Positions 1 to 6,932 of a DNA stretch of 15,017 nucleotides are shown here, piece by piece. The stretch spans positions 2,782 to 17,798 of the forward strand of contig DMIT01000034.1 in the NCBI GenBank assembly GCA_003452275.1. Direction: 5' to 3'. This DNA comes from Rhodospirillaceae bacterium (lineage in GTDB: Bacteria; Pseudomonadota; Alphaproteobacteria; Micavibrionales; Micavibrionaceae). Positions within the stretch are counted from its first letter, which is position 1. Every line of letters begins with the position of its first letter. Made by a program: the position numbers and the translations under genes. The notes beneath the pieces were generated by a model. That model was given only the letters and a program-made list of their open reading frames with translations. It had not been told where the DNA came from and searched no databases.

Positions 1-1001
1 CATGCGATTCCGATTTTTCCATCCAGATTTAAATATCCCGCTATTTTATTAACGGTTCCCCATCCTCTGACAAACGTACCTGCGGGTGTTTGGGTCGTTT
101 TAAAATAAACACTCCCATCCGGCTTTACGCCACCAATGTAAGATGGGGTGGAATCTGTACCGACCGTGAAGAACTCTTCTAATCGGGAGGCACTTAATTC
201 CAGATAAAATCCGAAGCCGCCACCCGCCATAAAATCGGGAAAATTATCGGTTCCCATATTGGTATAGGAAGCCGTGCGGTCAAACCACGATCTAAAGCTT
301 GTGGTTGTGGTTTCAAGTGGAGCGCCGATAACATTGCCGTTTTCGATTTGTGCAAAATCAATGGCAAAACTATCGTTATTTTTGCCGATACGGAATCCAA
401 TGGTCGGGTTTGCCAGATTGGCGGTCGGAATGTTAACGCGCCCCCATGAGGACGTTGTTGTCACATTTGCCCATGTTGCGCCACCATCCATGGTCAGTTC
501 AAGTGTACCTGTCCCCGATAATCTTTTAACAAAGGCAGAACAAAACAAATTGGTGGCGGCCAGGGTAATGGGTTGCATAATGGTTGCATTGTCTGCGGTA
601 GCGGTGATGCCGGATGCCGAATTGCTTACTCCTAAAATACCGGTTTGGTTTTTGGAAGCTGTGATATTGGTTTTTATCCAAACACTGTTGGTTAAATCCC
701 TGTTCCACAGAACGTAGTTATATCGCTCTTGTAACCCCCATAATCCTAAATCAGTTCTTTTCAGCCGGTTAGCAGGGTTTAGAACATATGACCCGTCTTT
801 TTTTAAATCCAGTCTGGCAGTATAATTGATATAGGGTCGATAAAAATTGTTATTGTTATACGGGTCTGTAAAATCTTGAACAGCTCCTTTGTAGATTTCT
901 TTTGCGAAATCCATATCATAAAGGGAAAGGGACGTGATTGTCCTGATAGAAGCAGGTTTCTTGAATTTCCTGTTTTTGTTTATTCCGGAAAGGCCGAGCA
1001 T
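1..1001 (-). CDS. Phage-fibre/spike-like protein, N-terminal part (runs off the left edge)
   Basis: The minus frame is open for 333 codons from the ATG at 1001 to the window edge, with no stop; an in-frame stop lies upstream at 1077-1079. There is no other start codon between that stop and 1001. AAAGGA (1009-1014 on the minus strand) lies 7 nt before the ATG, which fixes the start. Residues about 94-230 resemble a beta-sandwich module common in phage fibre, spike and structural proteins: YNYVLWNRDLTNSVWIKTNI at 94-113, then MQPITLAA at 142-149 and a Thr/Gly/Asn-rich stretch ending in FAQIENG at 216-222. Residues about 236-333 look like the start of a jelly-roll or lectin-like module. There is no signal peptide. 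Family membership is inferred from sequence character, not a search. It may be a prophage remnant or a surface-binding fibre; the rest lies outside the window. Confidence 0.6.
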   Translation of the reverse strand, partial: MLGLSGINKNRKFKKPASIRTITSLSLYDMDFAKEIYKGAVQDFTDPYNNNNFYRPYINYTARLDLKKDGSYVLNPANRLKRTDLGLWGLQERYNYVLWNRDLTNSVWIKTNITASKNQTGILGVSNSASGITATADNATIMQPITLAATNLFCSAFVKRLSGTGTLELTMDGGATWANVTTTSSWGRVNIPTANLANPTIGFRIGKNNDSFAIDFAQIENGNVIGAPLETTTTSFRSWFDRTASYTNMGTDNFPDFMAGGGFGFYLELSASRLEEFFTVGTDSTPSYIGGVKPDGSVYFKTTQTPAGTFVRGWGTVNKIAGYLNLDGKIGIA

Positions 1002-1031
1002 GAAATATTCCTTTGTTTTTTTGATGATGGC

Positions 1032-1061
1032 AAAATAAAAAGGCCGCCCTGCAAGGGCGGC
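1032..1061 (-). terminator. Rho-independent-type hairpin in the leader of the fibre-like gene
   Basis: GCCGCCCT (1043-1050) and AGGGCGGC (1054-1061) form a perfect 8-bp stem with a 3-nt loop. Read on the minus strand it is followed by CTTTTTATTTT, a good U-tract. On the plus strand no U-tract follows. The hairpin ends about 30 nt before the start codon at 1001, leaving no room for a promoter between them. It is therefore either an attenuator of the fibre-like gene or the end of a short upstream minus-strand transcript. Confidence 0.65.
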
Positions 1062-1097
1062 GTGAAAAAGACAAAATTATAGATTTAAGAATTAATT

Positions 1098-1124
1098 CCT
1101 ATATTATATTGAGCTGTTTGTCAA
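1098..1124 (-). promoter_or_regulatory. Candidate minus-strand promoter for the fibre-like gene leader
   Basis: On the minus strand TTGACA (1119-1124) is a perfect -35, followed after 15 nt by TATAGG (1098-1103). A perfect TATAAT also sits at 1103-1108 but is only 10 nt from TTGACA; at normal spacing its -35 would be the poor TTTTTA. Transcription from here would enter the hairpin at 1043-1061 within about 40 nt. Promoter assignment is by eye. Confidence 0.3.
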
Positions 1125-1131
1125 ATAAAAA

Positions 1132-1159
1132 TTGTTGCTGGTCTAGAAAACCAGATAAT
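1132..1159 (+). promoter_or_regulatory. Candidate promoter of the Cys-rich secreted protein gene
   Basis: TTGTTG (1132-1137), a 16-nt spacer and GATAAT (1154-1159) form a plausible sigma-70-type promoter about 30 nt before the start at 1191. It is divergent from the minus-strand candidate at 1098-1124. Confidence 0.3.
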
Positions 1160-1170
1160 GCTACTGGTTT
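1138..1170. promoter_or_regulatory. Overlapping inverted repeats before the Cys-rich gene
   Basis: AAACCAG (1148-1154) is the exact reverse complement of CTGGTTT (1164-1170), with 9 nt between them. A third element, CTGGT (1138-1142), can pair with the same ACCAG (1150-1154). Two mutually exclusive stems are therefore possible, overlapping the candidate -10 of the plus-strand promoter. This could be an operator or a leader structure; no binding protein is suggested by the sequence. Confidence 0.25.
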
Positions 1171-1190
1171 GATATAACAAAAGGTAGTGA

Positions 1191-1595
1191 ATGAATATGC
1201 AAAAAGGCTCGAAAGCATTTTTTTATCTGATAATCATGGAAATTCTCTCACTCACTATTCTGGGGCGCGCTGCCCGAGCAGAAGCCCCGTTTTGTACGCA
1301 ATCCCTGACCTCTACCCCGCAATGCTATTATGATGATGCGGATATATGCCGTAAAGAAGCTGGTGTGATTGGTGGTAATTGTGTCGTCAATGAAGCGGCG
1401 ACTGCATTGCCTCAAGGTTATGGAAATTATTGTCTGGTTATCACTGCGACAACTGTCCAATGTCTTTATCTGGATTATAACAGTTGCAATCAGGATGCCT
1501 TACGTCAAAATGGCATTTGTATGCGGAATTATACAAAACCCGAACCCCTTCCTTCTTATGAGTATCAAGGCCAAGATGCCTATCAAACATTTTAG
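1191..1595 (+). CDS. Small secreted protein with two four-Cys (DUF3551-like) modules
   Basis: This 134-aa protein starts at an ATG preceded by AAAAGG (1179-1184) with 6-nt spacing. Residues about 8-30 form a signal peptide ending in ARA, with likely cleavage before EAPF. The mature part is a tandem duplication. Cysteines lie at 35, 45, 53, 64 and again at 81, 91, 99, 110, so both copies have the same C-x9-C-x7-C-x10-C spacing and a 46-residue period. Q before the second Cys, Y and D just after it, A four residues after the third Cys, and G two before the last are also repeated. The pattern recalls DUF3551, short secreted alphaproteobacterial proteins of unknown function that usually carry one such module. 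Eight cysteines suggest disulfides in the periplasm or outside the cell. No enzymatic motif is visible. A link to the exopolysaccharide genes that follow is only positional. Confidence 0.75.
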   Translation: MNMQKGSKAFFYLIIMEILSLTILGRAARAEAPFCTQSLTSTPQCYYDDADICRKEAGVIGGNCVVNEAATALPQGYGNYCLVITATTVQCLYLDYNSCNQDALRQNGICMRNYTKPEPLPSYEYQGQDAYQTF

Positions 1596-1615
1596 GGAAT
1601 TGACGAGGGCAAATT

Positions 1616-1639
1616 CTTGATATTTCTAAGAAATACAAG
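1616..1639. promoter_or_regulatory. Strong dyad upstream of the exopolysaccharide operon
   Basis: TATTTCT (1621-1627) and AGAAATA (1629-1635) are perfect inverted arms around one A. Outside them CTTG (1616-1619) pairs with CAAG (1636-1639), skipping one A, giving 11 paired positions. No U-tract follows, so it is not an obvious terminator. A possible -35 TTGATA (1617-1622) lies inside the dyad, with TTTATA (1641-1646, 18-nt spacer) or TATAGT (1643-1648, 20-nt spacer) as -10. The layout would suit an operator controlling the export operon about 85 nt downstream. Promoter boxes are weak. Confidence 0.35.
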
Positions 1640-1653
1640 CTTTATAGTATACA

Positions 1654-1669
1654 AGATAAGAAATTATCT
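1654..1669 (+). promoter_or_regulatory. Leader hairpin with GAAA tetraloop before the export operon
   Basis: AGATAA (1654-1659), GAAA (1660-1663) and TTATCT (1664-1669) form a perfect 6-bp stem capped by a GNRA-type loop. It would lie in the 5' leader of the export operon if transcription starts near 1650. Role unknown; the stem is AT-rich and may be fortuitous. Confidence 0.2.
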
Positions 1670-1723
1670 CTATGAAACTGAGACATTAATTATATTTTAT
1701 AAATTCTGCGAATGGAACTGAAT

Positions 1724-2470
1724 ATGTTTTGCAATGTTTCGAATGATCTTCGTCGTTTATTTACCTGTGCAATTGTTGCGATCAGTTTGTCCGGTAGTTT
1801 ATCTGGATGTGCTTCGACCTCAGTTGACTTACCGCCTGCTCCAGAAGGCGTGATGCCGATTGCTGATTTGGCGCGGAACTTGCCGCCTTACCGTATCCAG
1901 ATCGGGGATCAGTTGGATTTGCGTTTTATTCTGAACCCGGAACTCAATGAAAGTGTCGTCGTCCGCCCTGACGGGATGATTTCAACCTCTGTGGTTCAAG
2001 ATGTCATGGCATATGGTGTTACACCGGCCGAATTAAAATCCTCTTTGATCGCAAGTTATAAATCCCAGTTAACCAAGCCAGAGTTAAGGGTTGTTGTCAA
2101 AAACTTCGCTCCGACGAAAGTCTATGTATTGGGCGAGGTGAATAACCCGGGTGAGATGGTCTCCGTCGGCCCAACTCTTTCTCTGACACAGGCTCTTGCC
2201 AAAGCCGGGGGAATGAAGGATTCGGCAGAAACCAGACAGATCATTATTTTAAGACGTGGTGCAGGGGAACAACCTGTTCTGTATGGGGCTAACTTTGACA
2301 GCATCTCATCTGGAAAGCGAGCGATGGCTGATATTCGCTTGGCTCCGTATGATGTTGTCTTTGTCTCTCGCTCCGCGATTGCGGAAGCAAACAAAGTATA
2401 TAATCAATACTTTAAAAACTTCATTGCCCCATCAATCGGCGCAAGTTATAGCATCGGCAACAAAAACTAA
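1724..2470 (+). CDS. Wza/BexD-like polysaccharide export outer-membrane lipoprotein
   Basis: Encodes the outer-membrane channel of a Wzx/Wzy-type capsule or exopolysaccharide exporter. From the ATG at 1724 it is 248 aa. An ATG also occurs at 1712 but has no ribosome binding site, while GGAA (1714-1717) lies 6 nt before 1724. A hydrophobic signal sequence ends in the lipobox LSGC, making Cys29 the lipidated residue. The polysaccharide export domain follows (YRIQIGDQLDLRF, then VRPDGMIS, about 56-125). One SLBB domain comes next (KVYVLGEVNNPGEM, then LTQALAKAGG, about 132-220). Wza itself carries more SLBB repeats, so this is a short, single-SLBB form, as in many alphaproteobacterial exporters. 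The C-terminus (IAPSIGASYSIG) may be the membrane-spanning part, but this is uncertain. It is the first gene of the row and ends 20 nt before the co-polymerase gene, implying one operon. Confidence 0.9.
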   Translation: MFCNVSNDLRRLFTCAIVAISLSGSLSGCASTSVDLPPAPEGVMPIADLARNLPPYRIQIGDQLDLRFILNPELNESVVVRPDGMISTSVVQDVMAYGVTPAELKSSLIASYKSQLTKPELRVVVKNFAPTKVYVLGEVNNPGEMVSVGPTLSLTQALAKAGGMKDSAETRQIIILRRGAGEQPVLYGANFDSISSGKRAMADIRLAPYDVVFVSRSAIAEANKVYNQYFKNFIAPSIGASYSIGNKN

Positions 2471-2490
2471 TCATAAGGTTATTCTGTAAC

Positions 2491-3768
2491 ATGGAAATCG
2501 AAATCAATTCACGTTCGCTTCTGACTGTTCTGTTTCGTCATAAGTTAAGGTTCTTGGCTGTCTTCGGATTGATCTTTCTGATCGGGCTCGCTTATGCCTC
2601 CAGCCGCGAAAGAACCTATGAAGCACATGGTAGTTTTGTTGTTAAATTTGGAGAGGGCGGACGTCCGGCTATCAATTCGCCAGAGGAAAAGACACCCCAG
2701 ATGAATATCAATGACAGCAAAGAGATTATCCAGTCCTATGTCAAGATTATGAGTAGCGCAGAATTGTTGCGGAATGTTTTGAAAACTGTGGGCATTGCCA
2801 AAGTATATCCTGATCTTGCCGAAGACACAAAAGACCAATCCGTATTGGAACAAATTGCGGCTCTTCAGTTGGCGAAAAGTCTGGTGATCGTTACCGATAG
2901 CAAAAGTAACGTGATCGAAGTTGCGGTCAGACACAAAGATCCTGTCATTGCCTCTGAACTGGCTAACCAATTGATGGATCAGTTTCTGACCCGTCAAATT
3001 CAAGTTTATAATACGCCGCAAACAGACTTTTTGAAACAGCAAGTTGTCGATATTAAAGGTCAACTGGATAAATCACAGCAAGAATTCTTTGATTTCAAAA
3101 AGAGCCTCGAGATCAATGATATCGATCAGGAAATGGCCCAATTGCTTCAAGAGAAAAGAGATATTTCGGGTATGGCGTTTGAATCCGTCACAACTGCGCA
3201 GACGACATTATCGGCGATGGAAGCAAAAGCAGCAGATTTACGCTCTACCTATAAAGAGGGAAGCTCTGTTCTGAAAAAAATGGATGAAGGTATTGCGCAG
3301 GCGCGTGAGCAATTAGAGATGAGAAAATCTGAACTGGATTCGATGAATGCCCCTGATAGCCCATTGGCAGTGCGCGTGCAGAAAATCAACGAGAGGCTAG
3401 CCTTCCTTGAACAGCAACGTGGTCGCTACAATGAATTGAAACAACGCGTCCAAATGGATGAAGATAATTATAAATATTATCAGCAACGTGGTGAAGAAGC
3501 CCGGGTGAACAGTGTTCTGAACCAAGAAAATATTACGCGTATTACCATTGTCGATCACCCGACTGTTCCGTTGAAATCCCTGCCAATGCGTCGTCTTCTG
3601 ATTATGATGGCGGTTATGATGTTTGCGGGTTTTGCGGGGTTGGTCGTTGTCACTTTCTCTGAACTGCTGGATGAGCGTTTTTCAACTCCGGAGCAATTGA
3701 AGGCCAGTTTCAAACTTCCTGTTCTGACAACATTCAATAGCGTAAAAAATGGATCGCAAAATGGATAG
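2491..3768 (+). CDS. Wzz/GumC-like polysaccharide co-polymerase (chain-length and export coupling)
   Basis: An inner-membrane protein that sets polymer length and couples synthesis to the outer-membrane exporter. It is 425 aa. A first membrane helix lies at about 20-37 (FLAVFGLIFLIGLAY) after a short basic cytoplasmic tail. A Wzz-type domain follows (TYEAHGSFVVKFG, then SAELLRNVLKTVG), then a long periplasmic coiled coil of about 175-345, rich in Q, E, K and L. The second helix at about 367-388 (RRLLIMMAVMMFAGFAGLVV) is preceded by the usual Pro-containing segment (VDHPTVPLKSLP). The protein ends 37 residues later, so no kinase domain is fused; the partner ATPase-like protein is encoded next, overlapping by 20 nt. 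AAGG (2475-2478) is 12 nt before the ATG, a rather long spacing. The short tail KNGSQNG shows no tyrosine cluster. Confidence 0.88.
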   Translation: MEIEINSRSLLTVLFRHKLRFLAVFGLIFLIGLAYASSRERTYEAHGSFVVKFGEGGRPAINSPEEKTPQMNINDSKEIIQSYVKIMSSAELLRNVLKTVGIAKVYPDLAEDTKDQSVLEQIAALQLAKSLVIVTDSKSNVIEVAVRHKDPVIASELANQLMDQFLTRQIQVYNTPQTDFLKQQVVDIKGQLDKSQQEFFDFKKSLEINDIDQEMAQLLQEKRDISGMAFESVTTAQTTLSAMEAKAADLRSTYKEGSSVLKKMDEGIAQAREQLEMRKSELDSMNAPDSPLAVRVQKINERLAFLEQQRGRYNELKQRVQMDEDNYKYYQQRGEEARVNSVLNQENITRITIVDHPTVPLKSLPMRRLLIMMAVMMFAGFAGLVVVTFSELLDERFSTPEQLKASFKLPVLTTFNSVKNGSQNG

Positions 3769-4450
3769 TAGCTCTTTTAACATTTCATACTCTCCGGTTC
3801 CGAGGTCTATGTATCTTGGAAAGGAAAGATCTTTCGCGCCATCACATGTTGCGGACATCGTCATTGCGGTAGAGAATAATCCCGATCGCTGCCAGATTAT
3901 ATCATTGACCAGTTCGTATGAGGGGGAGGGGTGTGCTGAAATTGCTTTTGAAATGGCCGCTGCCTTATCCTCGTCGGGAAAGCGCGTTTTGATTGTAGAT
4001 GCGGAATCCAATGATACAGGGGTCTACAGAGAATTCCGTTATAGAATCCCAGCTTCAATGAGTTCGTTGCTACAGGACATTTCGTCTCATACTTATACCG
4101 TTCTTCATTTAGAAAAGACAAATGTTTTCTATTGTTGTTTCTGTAAGAGCGGTGAAGAGAAAAAGACTGTTTATCATTCTGAACGATTGGCGTCATTCTT
4201 CGTTTCTTTAAGAGGCGCGTTTGATTATGTTTTGCTTGTTTCGGAGCCAACGGCGGCGCTTTCCATTGCCAGCGCAGCTCAAATTTCGGATGCTTCGATT
4301 GTTATTGTCGAGGCAGAAAGAACCCGTAGGCCTGTCGTTGCCCAGTTGATTGAGAATATTAAGTTGAATGGTGGTAAGATTCTGGGACTTGTCTTGAATA
4401 AACGTCCGCTTTATATCCCTCCGGCTTTATACAGATGCCTTTATAAATAA
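3749..4450 (+). CDS. CpsD/BY-kinase-like protein with degenerate nucleotide-binding motifs
   Basis: A 233-aa cytoplasmic protein of the CpsD/Wzc-kinase (MinD-like P-loop) fold, normally the tyrosine autokinase that drives the co-polymerase. The fold is recognisable: ISLTSSYEGEGCAEIAFEMA (51-70) sits at the Walker A site, RVLIVDAE (79-86) at Walker A', and FDYVLLVSEP (158-167) at Walker B. Key residues are altered. The Walker A Lys and Ser/Thr are replaced (GEGCAE instead of GEGKST), and the Walker B Asp is replaced by Ser (VSEP instead of the usual DTPP/DSPP). The C-terminus still carries three tyrosines (Y222, Y228, Y232), perhaps a remnant or target of phosphorylation. CCFC occurs at 129-132. 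It overlaps the co-polymerase gene by 20 nt. A second ATG at 3761, preceded by GGA, is an alternative start with an 8-nt overlap. I infer a pseudokinase or non-catalytic partner. Confidence 0.78.
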   Translation: MDRKMDSSSFNISYSPVPRSMYLGKERSFAPSHVADIVIAVENNPDRCQIISLTSSYEGEGCAEIAFEMAAALSSSGKRVLIVDAESNDTGVYREFRYRIPASMSSLLQDISSHTYTVLHLEKTNVFYCCFCKSGEEKKTVYHSERLASFFVSLRGAFDYVLLVSEPTAALSIASAAQISDASIVIVEAERTRRPVVAQLIENIKLNGGKILGLVLNKRPLYIPPALYRCLYK

Positions 4451-4456
4451 GCTTGT

Positions 4457-4504
4457 AGATTCGCTTGAATCTTTGCAAATGCTAAAATTTGGGCGAATTT
4501 TTTT
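4457..4504 (+). terminator. Weak terminator-like structure after the CpsD-like gene
   Basis: AGATTC (4457-4462), GCTT, GAATCT (4467-4472) is a perfect small hairpin. Alternatively AGATTCGC (4457-4464) pairs with GCGAATTT (4493-4500, one G-U) over a 28-nt loop, directly before a run of seven T (4498-4504). It may partly end export-gene transcripts in the 81-nt gap before galE. The long loop makes it weak. Confidence 0.25.
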
Positions 4505-4531
4505 ATATATACTCATACATATAAGCAAAAG

Positions 4532-5518
4532 ATGACTGAAAATATTCTCGTAACAGGCGGAGCAGGTTATATCGGCTCCCATGTGTGTAAGGCCCTCCAT
4601 CAACATGGCTATACGCCGGTGGTATTTGACAACTTGTGTTCCGGTAACAAGGAAGCGGTGAAATGGGGGCCGTTTATTCACGGCGATATCCGCGATAGGG
4701 AGGCTCTATCGAAAGTCATTCAGGACTATAAGCCAAAAGCCATTATGCATTTTGCGGCACTTATTCAGGTCGGAGAGTCTGTTTCCAATCCATCCATTTA
4801 TTACCACAATAATGTTTACGGGTCTTTTTGTTTATTAGAGGAAGCCCGTCAACATGGTATAAAACATATGGTGTTTTCCAGCACAGCGGCAGTTTACGGG
4901 TTGCCGGATGTATCACCGATTGCCGAGGGTACTCCGAAAGATCCTATTAATCCGTATGGTCGAACCAAGTTGATGATGGAGGATATGATCCGTGATTATT
5001 CTCAAGCCTATGGTCTGGGTTTTGCCATCTTGCGCTATTTTAATGCGGCGGGGGCTGATCCAGAGGGAGAGACAGGGACGGCATATAAAGTGGACAGCCA
5101 TATCATCCCTCTCTTGATGCGGGTGGCGAGTAACCTGATGGATCAAATCAAGATATTTGGGACTGATTATGCAACTCCTGACGGAACTGCCATTCGTGAT
5201 TATATCCATGTGACCGATTTAGCAGAGGCGCATATCCTTGCATTGGAACATATTCTGGCCGGCAAAGAAAACGTCACCCTCAATATTGGAACAAATTCAG
5301 GTAAATCCGTTCTGGATGTTGTGAATATTGCCCGATCTGTAACTGGGCACGATATTCCTGCATTGATTACGGATCGCAGGGAAGGTGATCCGCCGATACT
5401 GGTTGCAGATGCCCGCGATGCAGGGCGTATCCTGAACTGGGTTCCGTGTTATTCCGATCTGGAAACGATTATAAAAACTGCGTGGCTTTGGCGACAAAAA
5501 CAAAATCATAAAATGTAA
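4532..5518 (+). CDS. galE: UDP-glucose 4-epimerase
   Basis: Interconverts UDP-glucose and UDP-galactose, using tightly bound NAD+ in the cytoplasm, and so supplies galactose units for the polymer. It is 328 aa, normal for the family. The Rossmann motif TGGAGYIGSH lies at 8-17, followed by VFDNLCSGN (31-39) and the GDIRD cofactor segment. FSSTAAVYG (115-123) holds the catalytic Ser/Thr, and Tyr142-x3-Lys146 (PYGRTK) is the extended short-chain dehydrogenase active site. RYFNAAGADPEGETG (168-182) and DYIHVTDLA are GalE signatures. The Shine-Dalgarno is weak (only AAAAG before the ATG at 4532). It lies 81 nt after the CpsD-like gene and 13 nt before the initiating transferase gene, which suggests it acts with that enzyme, possibly making its UDP-galactose donor. 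Confidence 0.95.
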   Translation: MTENILVTGGAGYIGSHVCKALHQHGYTPVVFDNLCSGNKEAVKWGPFIHGDIRDREALSKVIQDYKPKAIMHFAALIQVGESVSNPSIYYHNNVYGSFCLLEEARQHGIKHMVFSSTAAVYGLPDVSPIAEGTPKDPINPYGRTKLMMEDMIRDYSQAYGLGFAILRYFNAAGADPEGETGTAYKVDSHIIPLLMRVASNLMDQIKIFGTDYATPDGTAIRDYIHVTDLAEAHILALEHILAGKENVTLNIGTNSGKSVLDVVNIARSVTGHDIPALITDRREGDPPILVADARDAGRILNWVPCYSDLETIIKTAWLWRQKQNHKM

Positions 5519-5531
5519 TAAGGTTTGAAAT

Positions 5532-6932
5532 ATGCGAGTTGGTCTAAGAAGAGCAGTCCTTTTAACATCAGATATCACCGCGATGTTGTTTACAACCTTC
5601 GTAACATACGCGCTGAACATGAAATCATGGTCATCATATTCAAGTGATGATGCGGTAAAAATGATATTGGTGCAGTTTATTTTGACTGTAACGATGCTGG
5701 GCTATTTTTCGAATAAGGGCCATTATTCATGGAGAAACCCATGGTGGCAGCAAGTTCGTCAGACGATGAGAACCTGTTTTATTTTTGTACTGATTTCACT
5801 ATTGGTTAATCTTATCACTCTTTCGAATGTCAGCGGTTTCTTATGGCTTGTTTTATATTGGGGGTTAGGGGCTTTCTCTATGCTCAGCTTCCGCTGGATC
5901 GGCCGTAGCTTTTTAATGTCGCTGAAACATTGGGATATTCCGACGATATTGGTTGGTGGTTCCGTCAACATGATGGAAACCATCTATGCCCTGCGATCCG
6001 AGGCGTATCTTCGCTATGACATCAAGGAAGTTGTCCTGACAGATTATACAGATGAGAATATTCAACAACTGAAAGAATCGCATGGCAACTTGAATATTCG
6101 CTCTGAACTGAACGATGTCGACCCTTATTCTATGGTTATTCTATGTCTGGATGAATTCTCCGATAGTTTTATCAGGGAAGTGTCTGAGAAGGTTCGTCGT
6201 TCGGGGGCAAGATTCGCAATTGTTCCGCCAACAAACGGCTTCTCTTTATATGGTCTGCAAACGCAATTCTTTTTTGGGCACAAAATTGTATTGCTGGAAT
6301 CCCGTATCCGTCTACAAACAGCGACAGGCCGCACATTAAAATATTTGACAGATAAAATCGGCGCATTTCTTGCTATTTTGTTGCTGTCACCTTTATTTAT
6401 CATGTTGGCTCTGCGCGTCAGACAAGATGGTGGCTCGGCATTCTATTCGCAGACACGCATCGGTAAGAATGGTAAACCGTTTAAATGCTGGAAATTCCGT
6501 AGCATGATTGTGAATGCAGATGAGGTTCTGAAAACATATCTTGCAGACAATCCTGAAGCGGCAGAAGAATATAAGAGAGATTTTAAACTCAAGAATGATC
6601 CACGGATCACGCCTGTGGGCCATTTGTTGAGAAAGTCCAGTCTGGACGAAATACCCCAATTCTTCAATGTCTTGAAAGGCGATATGAGTCTGGTAGGGCC
6701 GCGTCCAGTGGTTGAGAAAGAAACAGAATACTACGAAGATAAATTATCTTATTATTTGTCCGTCAAACCCGGAGTAACAGGTTTATGGCAGGTCAGCGGA
6801 CGTAACGACATTACTTATCAAAAGCGTGTTGAATTGGATGTATGGTATGTCGAAAATTGGTCACTGTGGAACGATATAGTGATCTTTTTTAAAACGGTAT
6901 ATGTTGTCTTGGCTAGAAAAGGTGCTTATTAA
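5532..6932 (+). CDS. WbaP-like undecaprenyl-phosphate sugar-phosphate transferase (initiating enzyme)
   Basis: Transfers a hexose-1-phosphate (galactose or glucose in characterised relatives) from UDP-sugar to undecaprenyl phosphate, the first step of repeat-unit assembly. It is 466 aa with the full WbaP layout. There is an N-terminal membrane block with hydrophobic stretches around 8-27, 43-58, 81-97 and 103-119. A soluble Rossmann-like middle domain follows (IPTILVGGSVNMMETIYAL from 136). A re-entrant helix lies at about 275-296. The catalytic bacterial sugar transferase domain has WKFRSM (320-325), SSLDEIPQFFNVL (369-381, with the Asp-Glu pair 372-373), SLVGPRP (386-392) and PGVTGLWQVSGR (413-424). 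AAGG (5520-5523) is 8 nt before the ATG. Galactose as substrate is inferred only from the adjacent galE. Its last 20 bp overlap the end of the opposing rfbD gene. Confidence 0.92.
   Translation: MRVGLRRAVLLTSDITAMLFTTFVTYALNMKSWSSYSSDDAVKMILVQFILTVTMLGYFSNKGHYSWRNPWWQQVRQTMRTCFIFVLISLLVNLITLSNVSGFLWLVLYWGLGAFSMLSFRWIGRSFLMSLKHWDIPTILVGGSVNMMETIYALRSEAYLRYDIKEVVLTDYTDENIQQLKESHGNLNIRSELNDVDPYSMVILCLDEFSDSFIREVSEKVRRSGARFAIVPPTNGFSLYGLQTQFFFGHKIVLLESRIRLQTATGRTLKYLTDKIGAFLAILLLSPLFIMLALRVRQDGGSAFYSQTRIGKNGKPFKCWKFRSMIVNADEVLKTYLADNPEAAEEYKRDFKLKNDPRITPVGHLLRKSSLDEIPQFFNVLKGDMSLVGPRPVVEKETEYYEDKLSYYLSVKPGVTGLWQVSGRNDITYQKRVELDVWYVENWSLWNDIVIFFKTVYVVLARKGAY

Noticed and set aside
274..717. Plus-strand open frame of 147 codons
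   Set aside because: It lies opposite the continuous 333-codon minus-strand frame that has a proper start, ribosome binding site and domain-like sequence; the plus frame shows no family features.
1369..1620. Overlapping plus-strand frame inside the Cys-rich gene
   Set aside because: Alternative frame of a gene with signal peptide and exact Cys repeat; no ribosome site of its own.
3682..4011. Minus-strand frame across the co-polymerase/CpsD-like junction
   Set aside because: Antisense to two genes whose products are recognisable; no ribosome site or domain.
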